DNA of 64,000 nt. Origin: Synechococcus sp. PROS-7-1. GTDB lineage: Bacteria > Cyanobacteriota > Cyanobacteriia > PCC-6307 > Cyanobiaceae. The stretch's first letter is position 1. Each line of letters begins with the position of its first letter. The stretch lies in the NCBI RefSeq assembly GCF_014279795.1, contig NZ_CP047945.1:1012572-1076571 (forward strand), written 5' to 3'. Made by a program: the position numbers and the translations under genes. Shown in pieces: positions 26,449-37,623 of the stretch. Below the pieces are notes generated by a model, which searched no databases, was not told the DNA's origin, and worked only from the letters and a program-made list of their open reading frames with translations.

Positions 26449-27372
26449 TCAGCCGGTGGCGTCTTGCCGCCAGCGCCTTTGCCAGGCATTGGTTGCCTCC
26501 AGCTTGCAGCTGGCCTGTTCAAGGCTCCGGCGCCGCAGGATGGCAGCGCTGTCATCAGCGCTGCTGGGATCACGAAAGGGCACGGCGGCACGGGTGTGGA
26601 GGTGTTCTTCCTCCATGGCCAACAGCGCTCTCCAGCCCGGTCCTGCATCAGGAATCGGCGGTCCGGGGCGTACGGCCATTGTGCCGCTGCTCCAGCCTGG
26701 TCGTTCACCCGGAGCTGGCAGGAGCGACAGCAGGGTTAAACCGTTTCGTCGCAGGCTGGCTCTCACCGCCGCTGAACGGCTATAGGTCAGCAGACGGCCG
26801 CCTGGTGCCAGGCGTCCAGCCAGGCCTGCCAGGAACTCTTCAGTCCATAACTCAGGACAGCGCTGCGGTGAGAAGGCGTCCTGGAGGATTAGATCAAAAT
26901 GCTGTTCACCGGGGATCATCTGCAACATGCGCCGGGCATCTCCCCAGAGCAGCTCGCCCCTGCTGCAGGTGTGATGCCAACCCCCGTGATCACGCATCTG
27001 TTCGAGGATCTCCAGAACGGATGTCGACCAGCTGCTGCGGAAGTGCGGCTGGGCTAAGGCCAGCTCCAGAGGTCGCCGGTCGAGTTCCAGCCCCCACCAC
27101 ATCAGCTCAGGAGCTGGTGAGGGAAGCGCTTCCAACACCGCGGCGCTGTTGTATCCAAGGCCAACACAGACATCGAGAACCCTGAGCGCTGTCCCGTTGC
27201 GAAATCGCTCCAGCTGGGCTGGCACGGCGAACTTCGCGATGGCTTCGTTGCGGGCACCGGCGGAATTGTGAAAGGCCTCACCAAACCGCTCGCTTTGCAG
27301 GCTGAAACTCCCGTCCGCAGTCGGATAGGCGTGCAGTGCTCCGAGGTCAGGTCCGCAGTCGTGCAAGGTCAT
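26449..27372 (-). CDS. MnmD-type tRNA methyltransferase (DUF752)
   Basis: 307 residues. The N-terminal signature [10 protein letters not shown] and [11 protein letters not shown] is that of the MnmC methyltransferase domain. An SAM-binding [11 protein letters not shown] and the [12 protein letters not shown] catalytic segment are present. The FAD oxidoreductase half found in E. coli MnmC is absent, so this is the stand-alone form that finishes mnm5U34 modification in tRNA. The ATG lies 26 bp inside the end of aroA, indicating coupled expression. Confidence 0.85.
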   Translation of the reverse strand: MTLHDCGPDLGALHAYPTADGSFSLQSERFGEAFHNSAGARNEAIAKFAVPAQLERFRNGTALRVLDVCVGLGYNSAAVLEALPSPAPELMWWGLELDRRPLELALAQPHFRSSWSTSVLEILEQMRDHGGWHHTCSRGELLWGDARRMLQMIPGEQHFDLILQDAFSPQRCPELWTEEFLAGLAGRLAPGGRLLTYSRSAAVRASLRRNGLTLLSLLPAPGERPGWSSGTMAVRPGPPIPDAGPGWRALLAMEEEHLHTRAAVPFRDPSSADDSAAILRRRSLEQASCKLEATNAWQRRWRQDATG

Positions 27373-28666
27373 CCCAGAACGAGGGGTAAGACACCGCCGC
27401 GGCCTCGCTTCGATTCAGTGTTGAGTCACCGCTTGCTAGCAGTGATGCCACCGCCAAACTCATGGCCACGCGGTGATCCGTTTCACTGTCCAGCGCCGCC
27501 CCTCGCAGGGGACGACCTCCGCGAATCACCAGACCATCGGGTGTTTCATCGAGGTCAGCGCCCATGGCCTTCAGTTGACGGGCCATCACGGCCAGGCGAT
27601 CTGTTTCCTTGACTCGAAGCTCGGCAGCTCCGCTGATGTGGCTTTCGCCATCGCAAAAACAGGCCGCCACCGTGAGGATCGGCACTTCATCCACCAGCCG
27701 GGGCATGATGTCCTCCCCGAAGCGGAAGGGTTGCAGTGGGCCGCTGGTCACGCGCAGATCGCCGACGGGCTCTCCAGCCACATCGCGGCGGTTGAGCACT
27801 TCAATCTTCGCTTCCATCTGTTCCAGCACATCCAGCACGCCGGTGCGCGTGGGGTTCAGCCCCACGTTCTCCACGGTGAGATCAGCACCTGGGACCAGAG
27901 CACCTGCGACTAGCCAGAAGGCTGCTGAACTGATATCCCCCGGGACCACCACGTGCTGTCCCTTCAGCTGAGCACCTGGCTGCACCCTGATGTGCCGCCC
28001 CATTTCTCCTCCCACGGTGAGATCGGCTCCGAACGCCTTCAGCATGCGCTCGCTGTGGTCACGGGAGGGAGCGGGCTCGATCACGGTGGTGGACCCTTCG
28101 GCGGTGAGTGCCGCCAGTAGCAACGCTGATTTCACCTGGGCACTGGCCACAGGGGTTCCCACCACAGCCCCCCGCAGACGGCGACCCTGCACGGCCAGCG
28201 GCGCAAAGTTGCCATCACCACGGCCTCGGACCTCGGCGCCGAGCATGGCTAGGGGGTGGCCCACCCGTTGCATCGGTCGCCTGCGTAGTGAGGCGTCACC
28301 GGTAAGAACGAAGTGGCGCCCATGACGGCCTGCCAGCAGCCCGAGCATCAGGCGCATGGTGGTGCCTGAGTTGCCGCAGTCGAGCACGGTGTCTGGCTCC
28401 TGCAGTCCATCGAGGCCGACGCCGGTGACGCGGATCAAATCGCCTTCAGCAATCGGGCTGATCTCAGCTCCCATCGCCCGCAGGCAGGCGGCGGTGCTGA
28501 TTGGATCTTCGGCTGGAAGTAAGCCTTCGATGGTGGTTTCACCCTCGGCAATCGCTCCGAACAGCAGGGCCCTGTGAGAGATCGACTTGTCTCCCGGGAC
28601 CCTGACACGCCCCTTAAGGCTTCCGCCTGCTTTCAATTCACGGGCAGCGGCGGTGGATCCCGTCAC
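27347..28666 (-). CDS. aroA: 5-enolpyruvylshikimate-3-phosphate synthase
   Basis: 439 residues, sixth step of the shikimate pathway. It begins with the PEP/S3P-binding [10 protein letters not shown] and carries [10 protein letters not shown], the T-G-D-x-S-L-R-x-R-P segment, D-E-V-P-I-L-T-V and K-E-T-D-R. The layout is that of class II (less glyphosate-sensitive) enzymes, judged from D-C-G-N-S-G-T-T and related blocks. It lies 5 bp behind the UbiD-like gene and overlaps the next gene. Confidence 0.95.
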   Translation of the reverse strand: MTGSTAAARELKAGGSLKGRVRVPGDKSISHRALLFGAIAEGETTIEGLLPAEDPISTAACLRAMGAEISPIAEGDLIRVTGVGLDGLQEPDTVLDCGNSGTTMRLMLGLLAGRHGRHFVLTGDASLRRRPMQRVGHPLAMLGAEVRGRGDGNFAPLAVQGRRLRGAVVGTPVASAQVKSALLLAALTAEGSTTVIEPAPSRDHSERMLKAFGADLTVGGEMGRHIRVQPGAQLKGQHVVVPGDISSAAFWLVAGALVPGADLTVENVGLNPTRTGVLDVLEQMEAKIEVLNRRDVAGEPVGDLRVTSGPLQPFRFGEDIMPRLVDEVPILTVAACFCDGESHISGAAELRVKETDRLAVMARQLKAMGADLDETPDGLVIRGGRPLRGAALDSETDHRVAMSLAVASLLASGDSTLNRSEAAAVSYPSFWDDLARLRT

Positions 28667-28671
28667 GTGGT

Positions 28672-30252
28672 TCAGGAAGGTTTGGATGCTCGCGATCCTA
28701 TGGGTCGGTTCTGCAAGAGAGCATCGAGGGCGTAGCCGAACAGGCTCGGATCCGGCTCTTGAGCCGCTAGATCGTCCAGCCCCAGTTCCTCCAGCCGGTC
28801 TGACACCCGTTGTTCGAGATCGTCGGGTCGGCTCAGGGGCTCTCCCCAGTCGTGATTTTTCTCCGGGCCGATCTTGGTGGTGGCATCGATGGCCATGCGA
28901 CCCCCTAAACCCAATTGCTCGCTTGCGAAGTCGAGGGTGTCAAACGGCGTGTTCTCGAGAACAAAGAGATCCCGCTGTGGATCCACCTGAGCAGCGATGG
29001 CCCAAACAACCTGCCTGGGATCGCGCACATTCAGATGGCTGTCGATCACCACAACGAATTTGGTGTAGGTGAACTGGGGCAGGGCACTCCAGAAGGCCAT
29101 GGCTGCCCGCTTTGCTTGCCCTGGATAGGCCTTGTCGATCGAGATCACCGCCAGCTTGTAGCTGAGCGCTTCCATGGGCAGGAAGAAATCCTTGATTTCA
29201 GGAATTTGCTGCCTCAGGATCGGCGTGTAGATCCTGTTGAGAGCGATGGCCAACATCGCTTCTTCCTTGGGTGGCCGGCCGCTGAACGTTGTGAGGAAGA
29301 TCGGATCACGGCGCTGGGTCATGCAGTGGAAGCGCACCAGGGGGGAGTCTTCGACACCGCCGTAGAACCCCATGTGATCGCCGAAGGGGCCATCAGGCAG
29401 AACCTCTCCAGGGGTGATCGTCCCTTCCAGCACCACTTCGCTGTGGCTTGGAACTTGCAGATCGAGGGTTTTGCAGGGTGAGAGCCGCACACCTTCGCCG
29501 GCATAAATCCCTGCGAACAGCCACTCACTCAGTTGGACGGGGATCGGTGTGGCCGCTGCCATCACCAGCAGTGGATGCACGCCGATGGCTACAGCCACCT
29601 CGAGTTTTTTGCCCATGGCCGCGGCCTTGCGCAGGTGGCGCGCACCACCACGCACGCTTAGCCAGTGCACCGTCATGGTGTTCACCGACTGCCTTTGCAG
29701 CCGATACACCCCCACATTCGGCACCCCGGTTTCCGGATCCTTGGTGATCACGAGTCCCAGGGTGATCACGCCGCCGGCATCGCCTGGCCAGGGCCTGATC
29801 AGCGGGATCTGACCGAGATCAACCTCATCCCCTTTGTAGATCTGTTGGCGGCATGGAGGCAGCAGATCCCGGTCGGGTCGTGCTTTCACCAGATCCCAGA
29901 ACACCCGCGCGAACTTCTTGGTTTCTCCAAGCCCTTTGGGAGGACGGGGCTGTTGCAGCAGGGCCAGCCGCTCTCCAAGCTCCTCCAGTTGCTCTGGGCG
30001 ATCGAGGCCCATGCTCCACACCACCCGTTCCACCGTTCCGAGCAGGTTCACGGCCACCGGCATGGAGGAGCCGATCACGTTCTCGAAGAGAAGCGCCGGT
30101 CCACCACTGGCCAGAACGCGATCGGCGATGGCGGCCAGTTCGAGATCGGGATCGACGGGGGCCTGAATCCGCCTCAGTTGTCCACGCTCTTCCAAGAGTT
30201 GGATGAAGGAACGCAGATCCCGGGTGCCGGGGCCGGGGCGGAACAGAGCCAT
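28672..30252 (-). CDS. UbiD-family prenylated-FMN decarboxylase
   Basis: 526 residues, full length for UbiD. Visible family blocks: L-R-R-I[10 protein letters not shown] near the N-terminus, a Glu-Arg-Glu-type catalytic region with [20 protein letters not shown], and the C-terminal A-I-D-A-T-T-K. UbiD decarboxylates aromatic acids using prenylated FMN. In cyanobacteria the homologue is thought to serve plastoquinone synthesis from 4-hydroxybenzoate. No UbiX partner is in the window. Confidence 0.88.
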   Translation of the reverse strand: MALFRPGPGTRDLRSFIQLLEERGQLRRIQAPVDPDLELAAIADRVLASGGPALLFENVIGSSMPVAVNLLGTVERVVWSMGLDRPEQLEELGERLALLQQPRPPKGLGETKKFARVFWDLVKARPDRDLLPPCRQQIYKGDEVDLGQIPLIRPWPGDAGGVITLGLVITKDPETGVPNVGVYRLQRQSVNTMTVHWLSVRGGARHLRKAAAMGKKLEVAVAIGVHPLLVMAAATPIPVQLSEWLFAGIYAGEGVRLSPCKTLDLQVPSHSEVVLEGTITPGEVLPDGPFGDHMGFYGGVEDSPLVRFHCMTQRRDPIFLTTFSGRPPKEEAMLAIALNRIYTPILRQQIPEIKDFFLPMEALSYKLAVISIDKAYPGQAKRAAMAFWSALPQFTYTKFVVVIDSHLNVRDPRQVVWAIAAQVDPQRDLFVLENTPFDTLDFASEQLGLGGRMAIDATTKIGPEKNHDWGEPLSRPDDLEQRVSDRLEELGLDDLAAQEPDPSLFGYALDALLQNRPIGSRASKPS

Positions 30253-30304
30253 GAAGACAACACCTCAGCGGTGGGTGGTCTCGGTACTGTGACGCACGCG
30301 GATC

Positions 30305-31057
30305 ATGAGCGTGGCCATGCAGGTTTCCTATTTCCATGTGGCAGCCGATGTTCCTGATGCCATTGGCTCGCCGGATGGACCTGATGCCGCCGTGGTGATT
30401 GATGTGCTGCGCGCCACCACCACCATCGCTTGGGCACTCCATAACGGAGCCGAGGCGGTTCAGGCCTTTGCCGATCTGGATGAGCTGCGCCTGCAGTCCC
30501 GCGATTGGCCGGAACAGACCCGCCTGTTGCTGGGAGAGCGAGGCGGCCGGATGCTCGAAGGATTCGATCTCGGGAATTCTCCCGTTGCCGTGATTCCGGA
30601 GGTGGTGCAGGGAAAACGCCTGTTCATGAGCACCACCAATGGCACCCGCGCCCTTCAGAGAGTTCGCGATGTGTCCGTTGTGATGACAGTGGCTCTCCCG
30701 AACCGCATGGCGGTTGCGCAGCGACTCCTGCGCGACAAGCCAGAGCGTGTGTGGATGGTTGGCAGTGGTTGGGAAGGCACCTACTCCCTTGAAGATTCCC
30801 TGGCGGCAGGGGCACTGGCCGACGCCTTAGTGGCGGCCGGAGCCCAGGCTGCGAACGATGAACTGCAGGCGGCCCTGGCCCTGTGGGCGCAGTGGAAGCA
30901 CGACCCTGAGGCCTGTTTGCGTGTCGCGTCCCACGGCCAGCGACTGACGCGCCTCGGGAATCACGACGCCGATTTCAGTTGCTGCGCCGGTCTGGATCAG
31001 TTGAGTGTGGTGCCAACACAGACTGAACCAGGGGTTTTAAGAGCCATCCGCGTCTGA
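30305..31057 (+). CDS. comB: 2-phosphosulfolactate phosphatase family protein
   Basis: 250 residues from ATG 30305; ATG 30317 is an alternative. ComB-family landmarks: [28 protein letters not shown], and S-T-T-N-G-T-R-A-L. The enzyme hydrolyses 2-phosphosulfolactate in coenzyme M or sulfolactate synthesis. In cyanobacteria, which lack coenzyme M, its physiological substrate is not settled. It is transcribed divergently from the UbiD gene and followed 31 bp later by the nitrilase gene. Confidence 0.85.
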   Translation: MSVAMQVSYFHVAADVPDAIGSPDGPDAAVVIDVLRATTTIAWALHNGAEAVQAFADLDELRLQSRDWPEQTRLLLGERGGRMLEGFDLGNSPVAVIPEVVQGKRLFMSTTNGTRALQRVRDVSVVMTVALPNRMAVAQRLLRDKPERVWMVGSGWEGTYSLEDSLAAGALADALVAAGAQAANDELQAALALWAQWKHDPEACLRVASHGQRLTRLGNHDADFSCCAGLDQLSVVPTQTEPGVLRAIRV

Positions 31058-31088
31058 GCAGCCATACCATTTGCATCGAACGCATTCG

Positions 31089-31916
31089 ATGGCTGTGAGT
31101 GATTTTCTGGCGGCTGCCGTGCAACTCACCAGCACGTCAGATCCCGAGACCAACTTCAGTGCTGCTGAAGAACAGATTGATCTGGCGGCCCGTCGGGGTG
31201 CCGAGCTGATCGGACTTCCTGAGAATTTCGCCTTCATCGGTGAACCTGAGCAGCGTCTCGCGATCGCACCGGCACTCGCCGATCAGGCGTCCCAGTTTCT
31301 GATCACCATGGCGCGTCGCTACCAGGTGGTGATTCTCGGCGGGGGATTTCCCGTTCCGGTGGGTGATGGTGCTCACACCTGGCAGAGAGCTCAGCTGGTG
31401 GGACGGGATGGTCAAATTCTGGCTAGTTACGACAAAATCCACCTCTTCGATGTGGACCTGCCCGACGGAAGTTCCTACAGGGAATCCAGCAGTTTCTCGC
31501 CTGGTTCCACCCTCCCTCCGGTGGTGGATGTGCCTGGACTGTGTCGGGTGGGGGTGTCCATTTGCTACGACGTGCGCTTCCCTGAGCTCTATCGCTATCT
31601 CGTCGGCGCCGGCGCCGAGTTGCTGATGATTCCAGCTGCGTTTACGGCTTTTACGGGGAAGGACCACTGGCAGGTGCTGCTGCAAGCCCGTGCGATCGAG
31701 AACACGGCGTATGTGCTGGCTCCAGCGCAGACGGGTAGCGATGTCGGTCGTCGGTTCAGCCATGGTCACTCGATGGTGATCGATCCTTGGGGAACCGTTC
31801 TGGCGGATGCGGGGGTGTCCCAGGGGGCTGCCGTCGCTCCAGTGGATCTGGATCACCTCGCTCGCATTCGCAGTCAGATGCCTTGCCTGCAGCACCGCCG
31901 AACCACGGTGTTCTGA
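31089..31916 (+). CDS. nitrilase-superfamily amidohydrolase (Nit2/omega-amidase-like)
   Basis: 275 residues from ATG 31089. The catalytic triad is clear: E45 (L-P-E-N-F-A-F), K116 (Y-D-K-I-H-L-F-D) and C159 (S-I-C-Y-D-V-R-F-P-E). The spacing and the H-L-F-D-V-D box place it with Nit1/Nit2-type enzymes that hydrolyse deaminated glutathione or omega-amides of 2-oxo acids, a metabolite-repair role. The exact substrate is not decidable. The amidase gene begins 8 bp downstream. Confidence 0.88.
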   Translation: MAVSDFLAAAVQLTSTSDPETNFSAAEEQIDLAARRGAELIGLPENFAFIGEPEQRLAIAPALADQASQFLITMARRYQVVILGGGFPVPVGDGAHTWQRAQLVGRDGQILASYDKIHLFDVDLPDGSSYRESSSFSPGSTLPPVVDVPGLCRVGVSICYDVRFPELYRYLVGAGAELLMIPAAFTAFTGKDHWQVLLQARAIENTAYVLAPAQTGSDVGRRFSHGHSMVIDPWGTVLADAGVSQGAAVAPVDLDHLARIRSQMPCLQHRRTTVF

Positions 31917-31924
31917 GCTTGGTC

Positions 31925-33016
31925 ATGCCCCGGCTGCCCTGTCGTTTCACCGCACTGCTGCTTGCCGCTGCTCTGCAGTCGGCTGGATGGTTCGTGGGAT
32001 TGCCTGCTCGGGCTGCCAGTGCTCTAGCGGCCTGGTCCTTCGGGAACGATGGGGTTCTGCAGTTGCGCACGTCGACCGGCGCGCGTCTGGATGCATTCTT
32101 CGAGGCCGGTGATCGTCGTCAGGGGCCGCGGGTTTGGATTGATTTTCCTGGTGAGCTCAGTCGTCCCAGGCGGATTCCAGGGTCGGGGCCGGTTCGTGAG
32201 ATCCGTCTTGGCAAGCCAACACCCGGAGCAACCCGGCTGGTGATCGAGTTTCAGCAGGGGGTGACGCTTGATCCGGGGAACCTACGGCTGGTGGGGACGG
32301 CACCGGATCGATGGAAATTGATGTTTGAGGGGCTTCCCACCCAGGGGTTGCGGTCAATCGGCGAGGGGGATCTCAACCGTGCCAGCAGCGGGCGCTGGGG
32401 TGGCGTGCGCATCCGGCCGACGCAAACACCTGTGAACGCTGAGGGCTTGCCTGACGTCGCTCGGGGGCGGTACCGGGTTGTGGTGGATCCAGGGCATGGA
32501 GGTCCTGACCCCGGTGCGGTGGGCATCAACGGAATTCGTGAGGCTGAGATCGTTCTCGATATCTCCCTGCAGGTCGCCCGCCTCTTGGAAGCCAAAGGTG
32601 TTCAGGTGACACTGACGCGCACGGCTGAAGTGGATGTGGACCTGCCACCACGGGTCTCACTGGCCAATCGGATTGGGGCCACAGCGTTCGTGAGCATTCA
32701 TGCCAATGCCATCAGCATGTCGCGCCCGGATGTGAATGGAATCGAGACCTTTTACTTCTCTGATCCCCGATCGGCCCGTCTTGCGGCCCATATCCAGCAG
32801 CAAGTGCTCAATGTGTCGCCAGGCAGCCCGAACAGAGGGGTGCGTCGGGGCCGATTCTTTGTGATTCGACGCACCACCATGCCGGCAGCTCTGGTGGAAA
32901 CGGGATTTGTGACCGGTGATATCGATGCGGCTCGCCTCGCCACCGCTTCCCATCGTCGCAGGCTGGCACTGGCGATTGCAGCCGGCATTCTTGAGTATCT
33001 GCAGGGGGTTCGTTGA
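31925..33016 (+). CDS. N-acetylmuramoyl-L-alanine amidase (AMIN + Amidase_3)
   Basis: 363 residues from ATG 31925. A signal peptide (about 1-30) leads to a beta-rich AMIN-like localisation domain and then, from about residue 180, the zinc amidase. Its ligand motifs are V-V-D-P-G-H-G-G, the Glu in I-R-E-A-E-I, S-I-H-A-N-A and the catalytic V-E-T-G-F. It cleaves the bond between MurNAc and the stem peptide during daughter-cell separation. Its stop overlaps the murI TTG start. Confidence 0.92.
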   Translation: MPRLPCRFTALLLAAALQSAGWFVGLPARAASALAAWSFGNDGVLQLRTSTGARLDAFFEAGDRRQGPRVWIDFPGELSRPRRIPGSGPVREIRLGKPTPGATRLVIEFQQGVTLDPGNLRLVGTAPDRWKLMFEGLPTQGLRSIGEGDLNRASSGRWGGVRIRPTQTPVNAEGLPDVARGRYRVVVDPGHGGPDPGAVGINGIREAEIVLDISLQVARLLEAKGVQVTLTRTAEVDVDLPPRVSLANRIGATAFVSIHANAISMSRPDVNGIETFYFSDPRSARLAAHIQQQVLNVSPGSPNRGVRRGRFFVIRRTTMPAALVETGFVTGDIDAARLATASHRRRLALAIAAGILEYLQGVR

Positions 33017-33819
33017 CCATCCGTCTCGGTTTGTTTGACAGCGGCCTGGGGGGGCTCACGGTGCTTCGGCGTGTGCTTGAACGCCATGGGGGAGTTCCCA
33101 CGATCTATCTGGGAGACACGGCCCGGGTCCCCTACGGCAGTCGCTCTCCATCCGAGATCCGAGCTATCGCCTCCGAAGTCGTCGGCTGGCTGCGTCATCA
33201 GCAGGTCACCACTGTGGTGATGGCCTGCAACACCACCAATGCTCTCGCTCGCGATGTGGCTGAAGGGCAGGCCGGGGTTCCAGTGGTCGGTCTGATCGGC
33301 GCCGCTGCCGCCATGGTGCGGGAGTCGCGGGTGGGTGTCTTGGCCACTCCAGCGACCGTGGCATCCGGTGCTTATCGAGAAAGCATCGAAGCCCTTCACC
33401 CTGGAACGCTTGTGGTGCAGCAGGCCTGTCCGGACTTCGTTCCGCTCATCGAGGCAGGGGACCTGAGCTGTGACGAACTGCGCAGCGCAGCCATTGGCTA
33501 TCTCCAGCCTCTTCTGGAGGCCTCGGTGCAATCAATCGTGCTGGGTTGTACCCATTACCCGCTGCTTCTTCCCCTCCTCTCCAATCTGTTGCCTGATTCG
33601 ATCCGACTGATCGATCCGGCATTGGGCGTGGCAAGCCAGCTCGATGCTCTGCTCGGCAAGCCGTTGCCAGGTGGCCTCGATCAGCCGCTGGCCCTCGAGG
33701 CCACCCGTATCTGTGTGACATCGGATCCGCAGGGATTCGCTGATCGTGCGACGCCGTGGCTGGGGCAATGCCCGCGGGTCGAACAGATTGCTCTGCAGTC
33801 TTCGGTCGATGCCTTCTAG
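33013..33819 (+). CDS. murI: glutamate racemase
   Basis: 268 residues from TTG 33013, overlapping the amidase stop (TTGA). D-S-G-L-G-G-L-T-V opens the protein. The two catalytic cysteines are in V-M-A-C-N-T-T-N-A and L-G-C-T-H-Y-P-L. It provides D-glutamate for peptidoglycan. It forms a cell-wall pair with the preceding amidase. Confidence 0.94.
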   Translation: MTIRLGLFDSGLGGLTVLRRVLERHGGVPTIYLGDTARVPYGSRSPSEIRAIASEVVGWLRHQQVTTVVMACNTTNALARDVAEGQAGVPVVGLIGAAAAMVRESRVGVLATPATVASGAYRESIEALHPGTLVVQQACPDFVPLIEAGDLSCDELRSAAIGYLQPLLEASVQSIVLGCTHYPLLLPLLSNLLPDSIRLIDPALGVASQLDALLGKPLPGGLDQPLALEATRICVTSDPQGFADRATPWLGQCPRVEQIALQSSVDAF

Positions 33820-33841
33820 GATCTCGCCACCGAGGGGACCC

Positions 33842-34813
33842 ATGACCACCGTCACCGAGTTGCTGCAGCCGGTCGAGGCGGATCTCGAGATTCTGCTGAG
33901 CGATCTGCGCAGCCTGATCGGTGCTGGACATCCGATTTTGCAAGCTGCTGCTGAGCATCTTTTTAGTGCCGGCGGGAAACGGTTAAGACCGGGAATTGTG
34001 CTGCTCGTCTCACGCGGTTTATCCCCCGATGGAGAGCTCTCGCCAAGGCATCGGCGTCTGGCAGAGATCACCGAGATGATCCACACCGCTTCCCTCGTTC
34101 ACGACGACGTTGTGGATGAAGCGGGGACTCGCCGGGGTGTGGAAACAGTCCACAGCCGTTTCAACCATCGCGTCGCGGTCCTTGCTGGCGATTTTCTCTT
34201 CGCACAGGCCAGCTGGCACCTTGCCAATCTGGACAATCTCGATGTGGTGAAGCTCCTCAGCCGCGTGATCATGGATCTGGCTGATGGAGAGGTGAAGCAG
34301 GGATTGTTCCGTTACGACACGGGGCAGACCTTCGAGACCTACCTCGAGAAGAGTTACTGCAAAACAGCCTCCCTCATTGCCAACAGTGCCAGGGCGGCGG
34401 GCGTTCTCAGTGGCTGCACCGAGCCTCAATTGGAATCTCTTTACCACTACGGCCGGCAACTGGGCTTGGCCTTTCAGGTTGTTGATGACATTCTCGATTT
34501 CACCGGGAGTGATCAGCAGCTCGGTAAGCCCGCGGCCAGTGACCTCTCCAGTGGTTACCTCACCGCCCCAGCGCTCTACGCGCTCGAAGAAAATCCTTCT
34601 CTCGGCGTGTTGATTGAAAGGGAATTCAGCAACGAGGGTGATCTCGACGAAGCTCTCCGGATCGTGCGTCAATCCGATGCCATTGCTCGGACCCGTCAGC
34701 TTGCCGAACGCTTTGCCCAGGAATCCCGTGAGGCCCTGAGATGGCTGCCGGAATCCACTTGCCGCACGGCTTTGCTCGAATTGCCTGACTTCGTGCTCAG
34801 TCGCCTGTACTGA
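33842..34813 (+). CDS. sds: long-chain polyprenyl (solanesyl-type) diphosphate synthase
   Basis: 323 residues from ATG 33842. Trans-prenyltransferase with first Asp-rich motif H-D-D-V-V-D (aspartates three residues apart) and second V-V-D-D-I-L-D. G-G-K-R-L-R-P near residue 40 binds IPP. The small residues before the first motif suggest a long product; in cyanobacteria this enzyme makes the C45 tail of plastoquinone. Its 3' end overlaps the converging HAD gene by 17 bp. Confidence 0.9.
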   Translation: MTTVTELLQPVEADLEILLSDLRSLIGAGHPILQAAAEHLFSAGGKRLRPGIVLLVSRGLSPDGELSPRHRRLAEITEMIHTASLVHDDVVDEAGTRRGVETVHSRFNHRVAVLAGDFLFAQASWHLANLDNLDVVKLLSRVIMDLADGEVKQGLFRYDTGQTFETYLEKSYCKTASLIANSARAAGVLSGCTEPQLESLYHYGRQLGLAFQVVDDILDFTGSDQQLGKPAASDLSSGYLTAPALYALEENPSLGVLIEREFSNEGDLDEALRIVRQSDAIARTRQLAERFAQESREALRWLPESTCRTALLELPDFVLSRLY

Positions 34814-35498
34814 ACACTGTTCGCAAGCGCGTCTCCACCTCGGAGAGTGCCTGAATCTTGGTGATTCCTTCGCAGTTGTTGGGCTTAGAAAGTCCAGCCG
34901 ATGGCATAAGACGCCACACGTTGCAGCCAGCGAGTTGCGCCGATTGGCAACCGGCATCGGAGTCTTCGAAGGCCCAGCAATTCTCCGGTTGCACATTCAG
35001 CTTCAAGGCTCCCAGCTGGTAAGGGTCTGGAGCCGGTTTTCCAGCTTTCAGTGCCCTGTCGTCCCCACAAACCTGCACCTGCAACAGATTCACCCAGGAA
35101 TGGTGACGGATTTTCTGTCGCAAGGAGTTTTGATCACTGCTGGTGACCAGTGCCATCGGCAGATCCAGGGAATGGATGTAGCGCACGAGAGACTCGGCTC
35201 CCGGCATCGCCGGGGCTGCGGTCATCAAATCAGTGGCAAGCGGTTGACGCACCGCGAGCAATTGCTCGGGGCTGATGGGCTGACTGATCCAAGAACAGAC
35301 CAGCCGGGCGTTCTCCTGCCGGCGCTGGCCTTGCAACTGCGCAAGCTTTGCATCGGTTAGATCAGTCCCGAAGTGGGAGGCTGCTTGCCGCCATGCGATC
35401 GCGTGCAGGGGTTCTGTATCCAGAAGAACGCCATCCAGGTCGAAGAGAAATGCCTCAGGAACTGTGGTTCCAGCAAGCGTTGACGCCGGCTCAGGCAT
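34797..35498 (-). CDS. HAD-superfamily hydrolase, beta-phosphoglucomutase-like
   Basis: 233 residues from ATG 35498; an upstream in-frame ATG at 35555 is less likely. Motif I is F-D-L-D-G-V-L-L-D-T-E, motif II V-T-S-S-D, then K-x-G-K-P-A-P-D-P and F-E-D-S-D-A-G. The cap domain falls between motifs I and II, as in phosphoglucomutase and phosphoglycolate phosphatase relatives. Substrate not predictable. Converges on the prenyl synthase gene. Confidence 0.85.
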   Translation of the reverse strand: MPEPASTLAGTTVPEAFLFDLDGVLLDTEPLHAIAWRQAASHFGTDLTDAKLAQLQGQRRQENARLVCSWISQPISPEQLLAVRQPLATDLMTAAPAMPGAESLVRYIHSLDLPMALVTSSDQNSLRQKIRHHSWVNLLQVQVCGDDRALKAGKPAPDPYQLGALKLNVQPENCWAFEDSDAGCQSAQLAGCNVWRLMPSAGLSKPNNCEGITKIQALSEVETRLRTVFSTGD

Positions 35499-35650
35499 GC
35501 GGGTCAATCGGCTCCTATCTGCATTCTGCAACCGGTAGCGTCTGGCTTCAATCACGGTGAAGGGAGCCTGGCAACGCTTGGCAACGACGCACTGTCGATG
35601 GCGCTTCGTGCTGGATAACCTTGCCGAGACACTGCAAGCGGTTGCTGGCG

Positions 35651-37621
35651 ATGAGCGAAGGTTCCACGATCGAAAGCGTGCTCAAGGAACAGCGCGTTTT
35701 TGCTCCGCCCATTGAGCTCACTCAGTCAGCCCGAATTGGTGGCATGGATGCCTACCAAGCCATGGCCGATGCGGCCAGAAAGGATCCGGAAACGTTCTGG
35801 GGCGATGCGGCTCGTCAGGAACTCGATTGGTTCACTCCGTTTGATCAGGTCCTCGACTGGTCCAACCCTCCCTTCGCGCGCTGGTTCCAGGGAGGCACCA
35901 CCAATCTCTCCCACAACTGCCTTGACCGCCATCTTCACGGTGAGACGGCTGACAAGACTGCCCTGATCTGGGAGGGGGAACCCGGCGATGTCCGCCGCTT
36001 CACCTACAGGGAACTGCACGCTGAGGTGTGCAAGGCGGCCAACGCGCTCAAGTCCATGGGCGTTGGCAAAGGGGATCTGGTGGCCCTTTACATGCCGATG
36101 GTTCCGGAAGCGGCCATTGCCATGCTGGCCTGCGCTCGCATCGGAGCTCCCCACTCAGTGGTGTTCGGAGGGTTCTCCGCAGAAGCGCTCCGGGACCGGT
36201 TGATCGATGGTGAGGCCAAGGCCGTGATCACCGCCGACGGTGGCTTCCGCAAGGACAAGCCCGTTTCTCTGAAACCTGCTGTCGATGCCGCTCTGGCCGA
36301 CGGTGCCTGTCCGTCGGTGACCTCCGTGCTGGTGGTGCAGCGCACCAAACAGCCGGTGGACATGGTGCCGGGCCGTGATCAGTGGTGGCATGCGCTGGTG
36401 GAGGGTCAGTCCCATGAATGCCCCGCCGAGCCGATGGCAAGCGAAGACCGACTGTTTGTGCTCTACACCTCCGGATCCACCGGCAAACCCAAGGGTGTGG
36501 TGCACACCACAGCGGGTTACAACCTCTGGGCTCATCTCACGTTTCAGTGGATCTTCGATCTCCGCGATAACGACGTGTATTGGTGCACAGCGGATGTGGG
36601 CTGGATCACCGGACACAGCTACATCGTGTACGGCCCGCTGTCCAATGGGGCCACCACGGTGATGTACGAGGGAGCTCCACGACCTTCCAAACCGGGAGCT
36701 TTCTGGGAGTTGATCCAGAAGCACGGGGTCACGATCTTCTACACCGCTCCCACGGCGATCCGGGCCTTCATGAAAAACGGCCGGACCGTGCCTGATCAGT
36801 TCGACATGAGCAGCCTGCGACTGCTCGGAACCGTTGGCGAACCCATCAACCCCGAAGCCTGGATGTGGTATCGGGATGTGATCGGCGGTGGCCGCTGCCC
36901 GATCATTGACACCTGGTGGCAGACCGAAACGGGTGGCGTGATGATCAGCCCTCTGCCCGGGGCCACCCCCACCAAGCCCGGGTCAGCGACCCTTCCACTT
37001 CCCGGGATCGAAGCCGATGTGGTGGACGCCGAGGGCAACAGTGTGGCCGCCAACGAAGGGGGCTACCTCGTTGTGCGCCGTCCTTGGCCAGGGATGATGC
37101 GTACCGTTCATGGCAATCCTGAGCGGTTCCGCCAGAGTTACTGGGAACACATCCGTCCTGAGGATGGCAGCCACATCTACTTCGCAGGCGATGGCGCCCG
37201 AAAGGATGCTGATGGTTACTTCTGGGTGATGGGACGCGTGGACGATGTCATCAACGTCTCCGGTCATCGTCTCGGCACCATGGAAATCGAATCAGCCTTG
37301 GTCAGTCACCCTGCGGTGGCTGAGGCCGCTGTGGTCGGTCGTCCTGATGATCTCAAAGGCGAAGGCATCGTGGCGTTCGTCACTCTTGAGGCTGATCGCG
37401 AAGCCAGTGATGCTCTGATCGCTGAGTTGCGGGCCCATGTGGGCATCGAAATCGGTCCGATCGCCCGTCCGGATGAAATCCGCTGCAGTGATGCTCTTCC
37501 CAAGACGCGGAGTGGCAAGATCATGCGCCGGATTCTCAGGGCGCTTGCTGCTGGGGAGGATGTGACAGGGGACACCAGCACCCTGGAAGATCGCTCCGTA
37601 CTGGATCGCTTGAGAGCCTGA
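35651..37621 (+). CDS. acs: acetyl-CoA synthetase
   Basis: About 656 residues from ATG 35651, full length for AMP-forming acetate-CoA ligase. Landmarks: [11 protein letters not shown] (AMP-binding P-loop), [29 protein letters not shown] and the acetylatable Lys in T-R-S-G-K-I-M-R-R. Activates acetate for fatty acid and central metabolism. Its end meets the converging DUF1350 gene 2 bp away. Confidence 0.95.
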   Translation: MSEGSTIESVLKEQRVFAPPIELTQSARIGGMDAYQAMADAARKDPETFWGDAARQELDWFTPFDQVLDWSNPPFARWFQGGTTNLSHNCLDRHLHGETADKTALIWEGEPGDVRRFTYRELHAEVCKAANALKSMGVGKGDLVALYMPMVPEAAIAMLACARIGAPHSVVFGGFSAEALRDRLIDGEAKAVITADGGFRKDKPVSLKPAVDAALADGACPSVTSVLVVQRTKQPVDMVPGRDQWWHALVEGQSHECPAEPMASEDRLFVLYTSGSTGKPKGVVHTTAGYNLWAHLTFQWIFDLRDNDVYWCTADVGWITGHSYIVYGPLSNGATTVMYEGAPRPSKPGAFWELIQKHGVTIFYTAPTAIRAFMKNGRTVPDQFDMSSLRLLGTVGEPINPEAWMWYRDVIGGGRCPIIDTWWQTETGGVMISPLPGATPTKPGSATLPLPGIEADVVDAEGNSVAANEGGYLVVRRPWPGMMRTVHGNPERFRQSYWEHIRPEDGSHIYFAGDGARKDADGYFWVMGRVDDVINVSGHRLGTMEIESALVSHPAVAEAAVVGRPDDLKGEGIVAFVTLEADREASDALIAELRAHVGIEIGPIARPDEIRCSDALPKTRSGKIMRRILRALAAGEDVTGDTSTLEDRSVLDRLRA

Positions 37622-37623
37622 TC

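Noticed and set aside
34019-34996. 325-codon frame antisense to the prenyl synthase
   Set aside because: No family resemblance; the sense strand carries both Asp-rich motifs.
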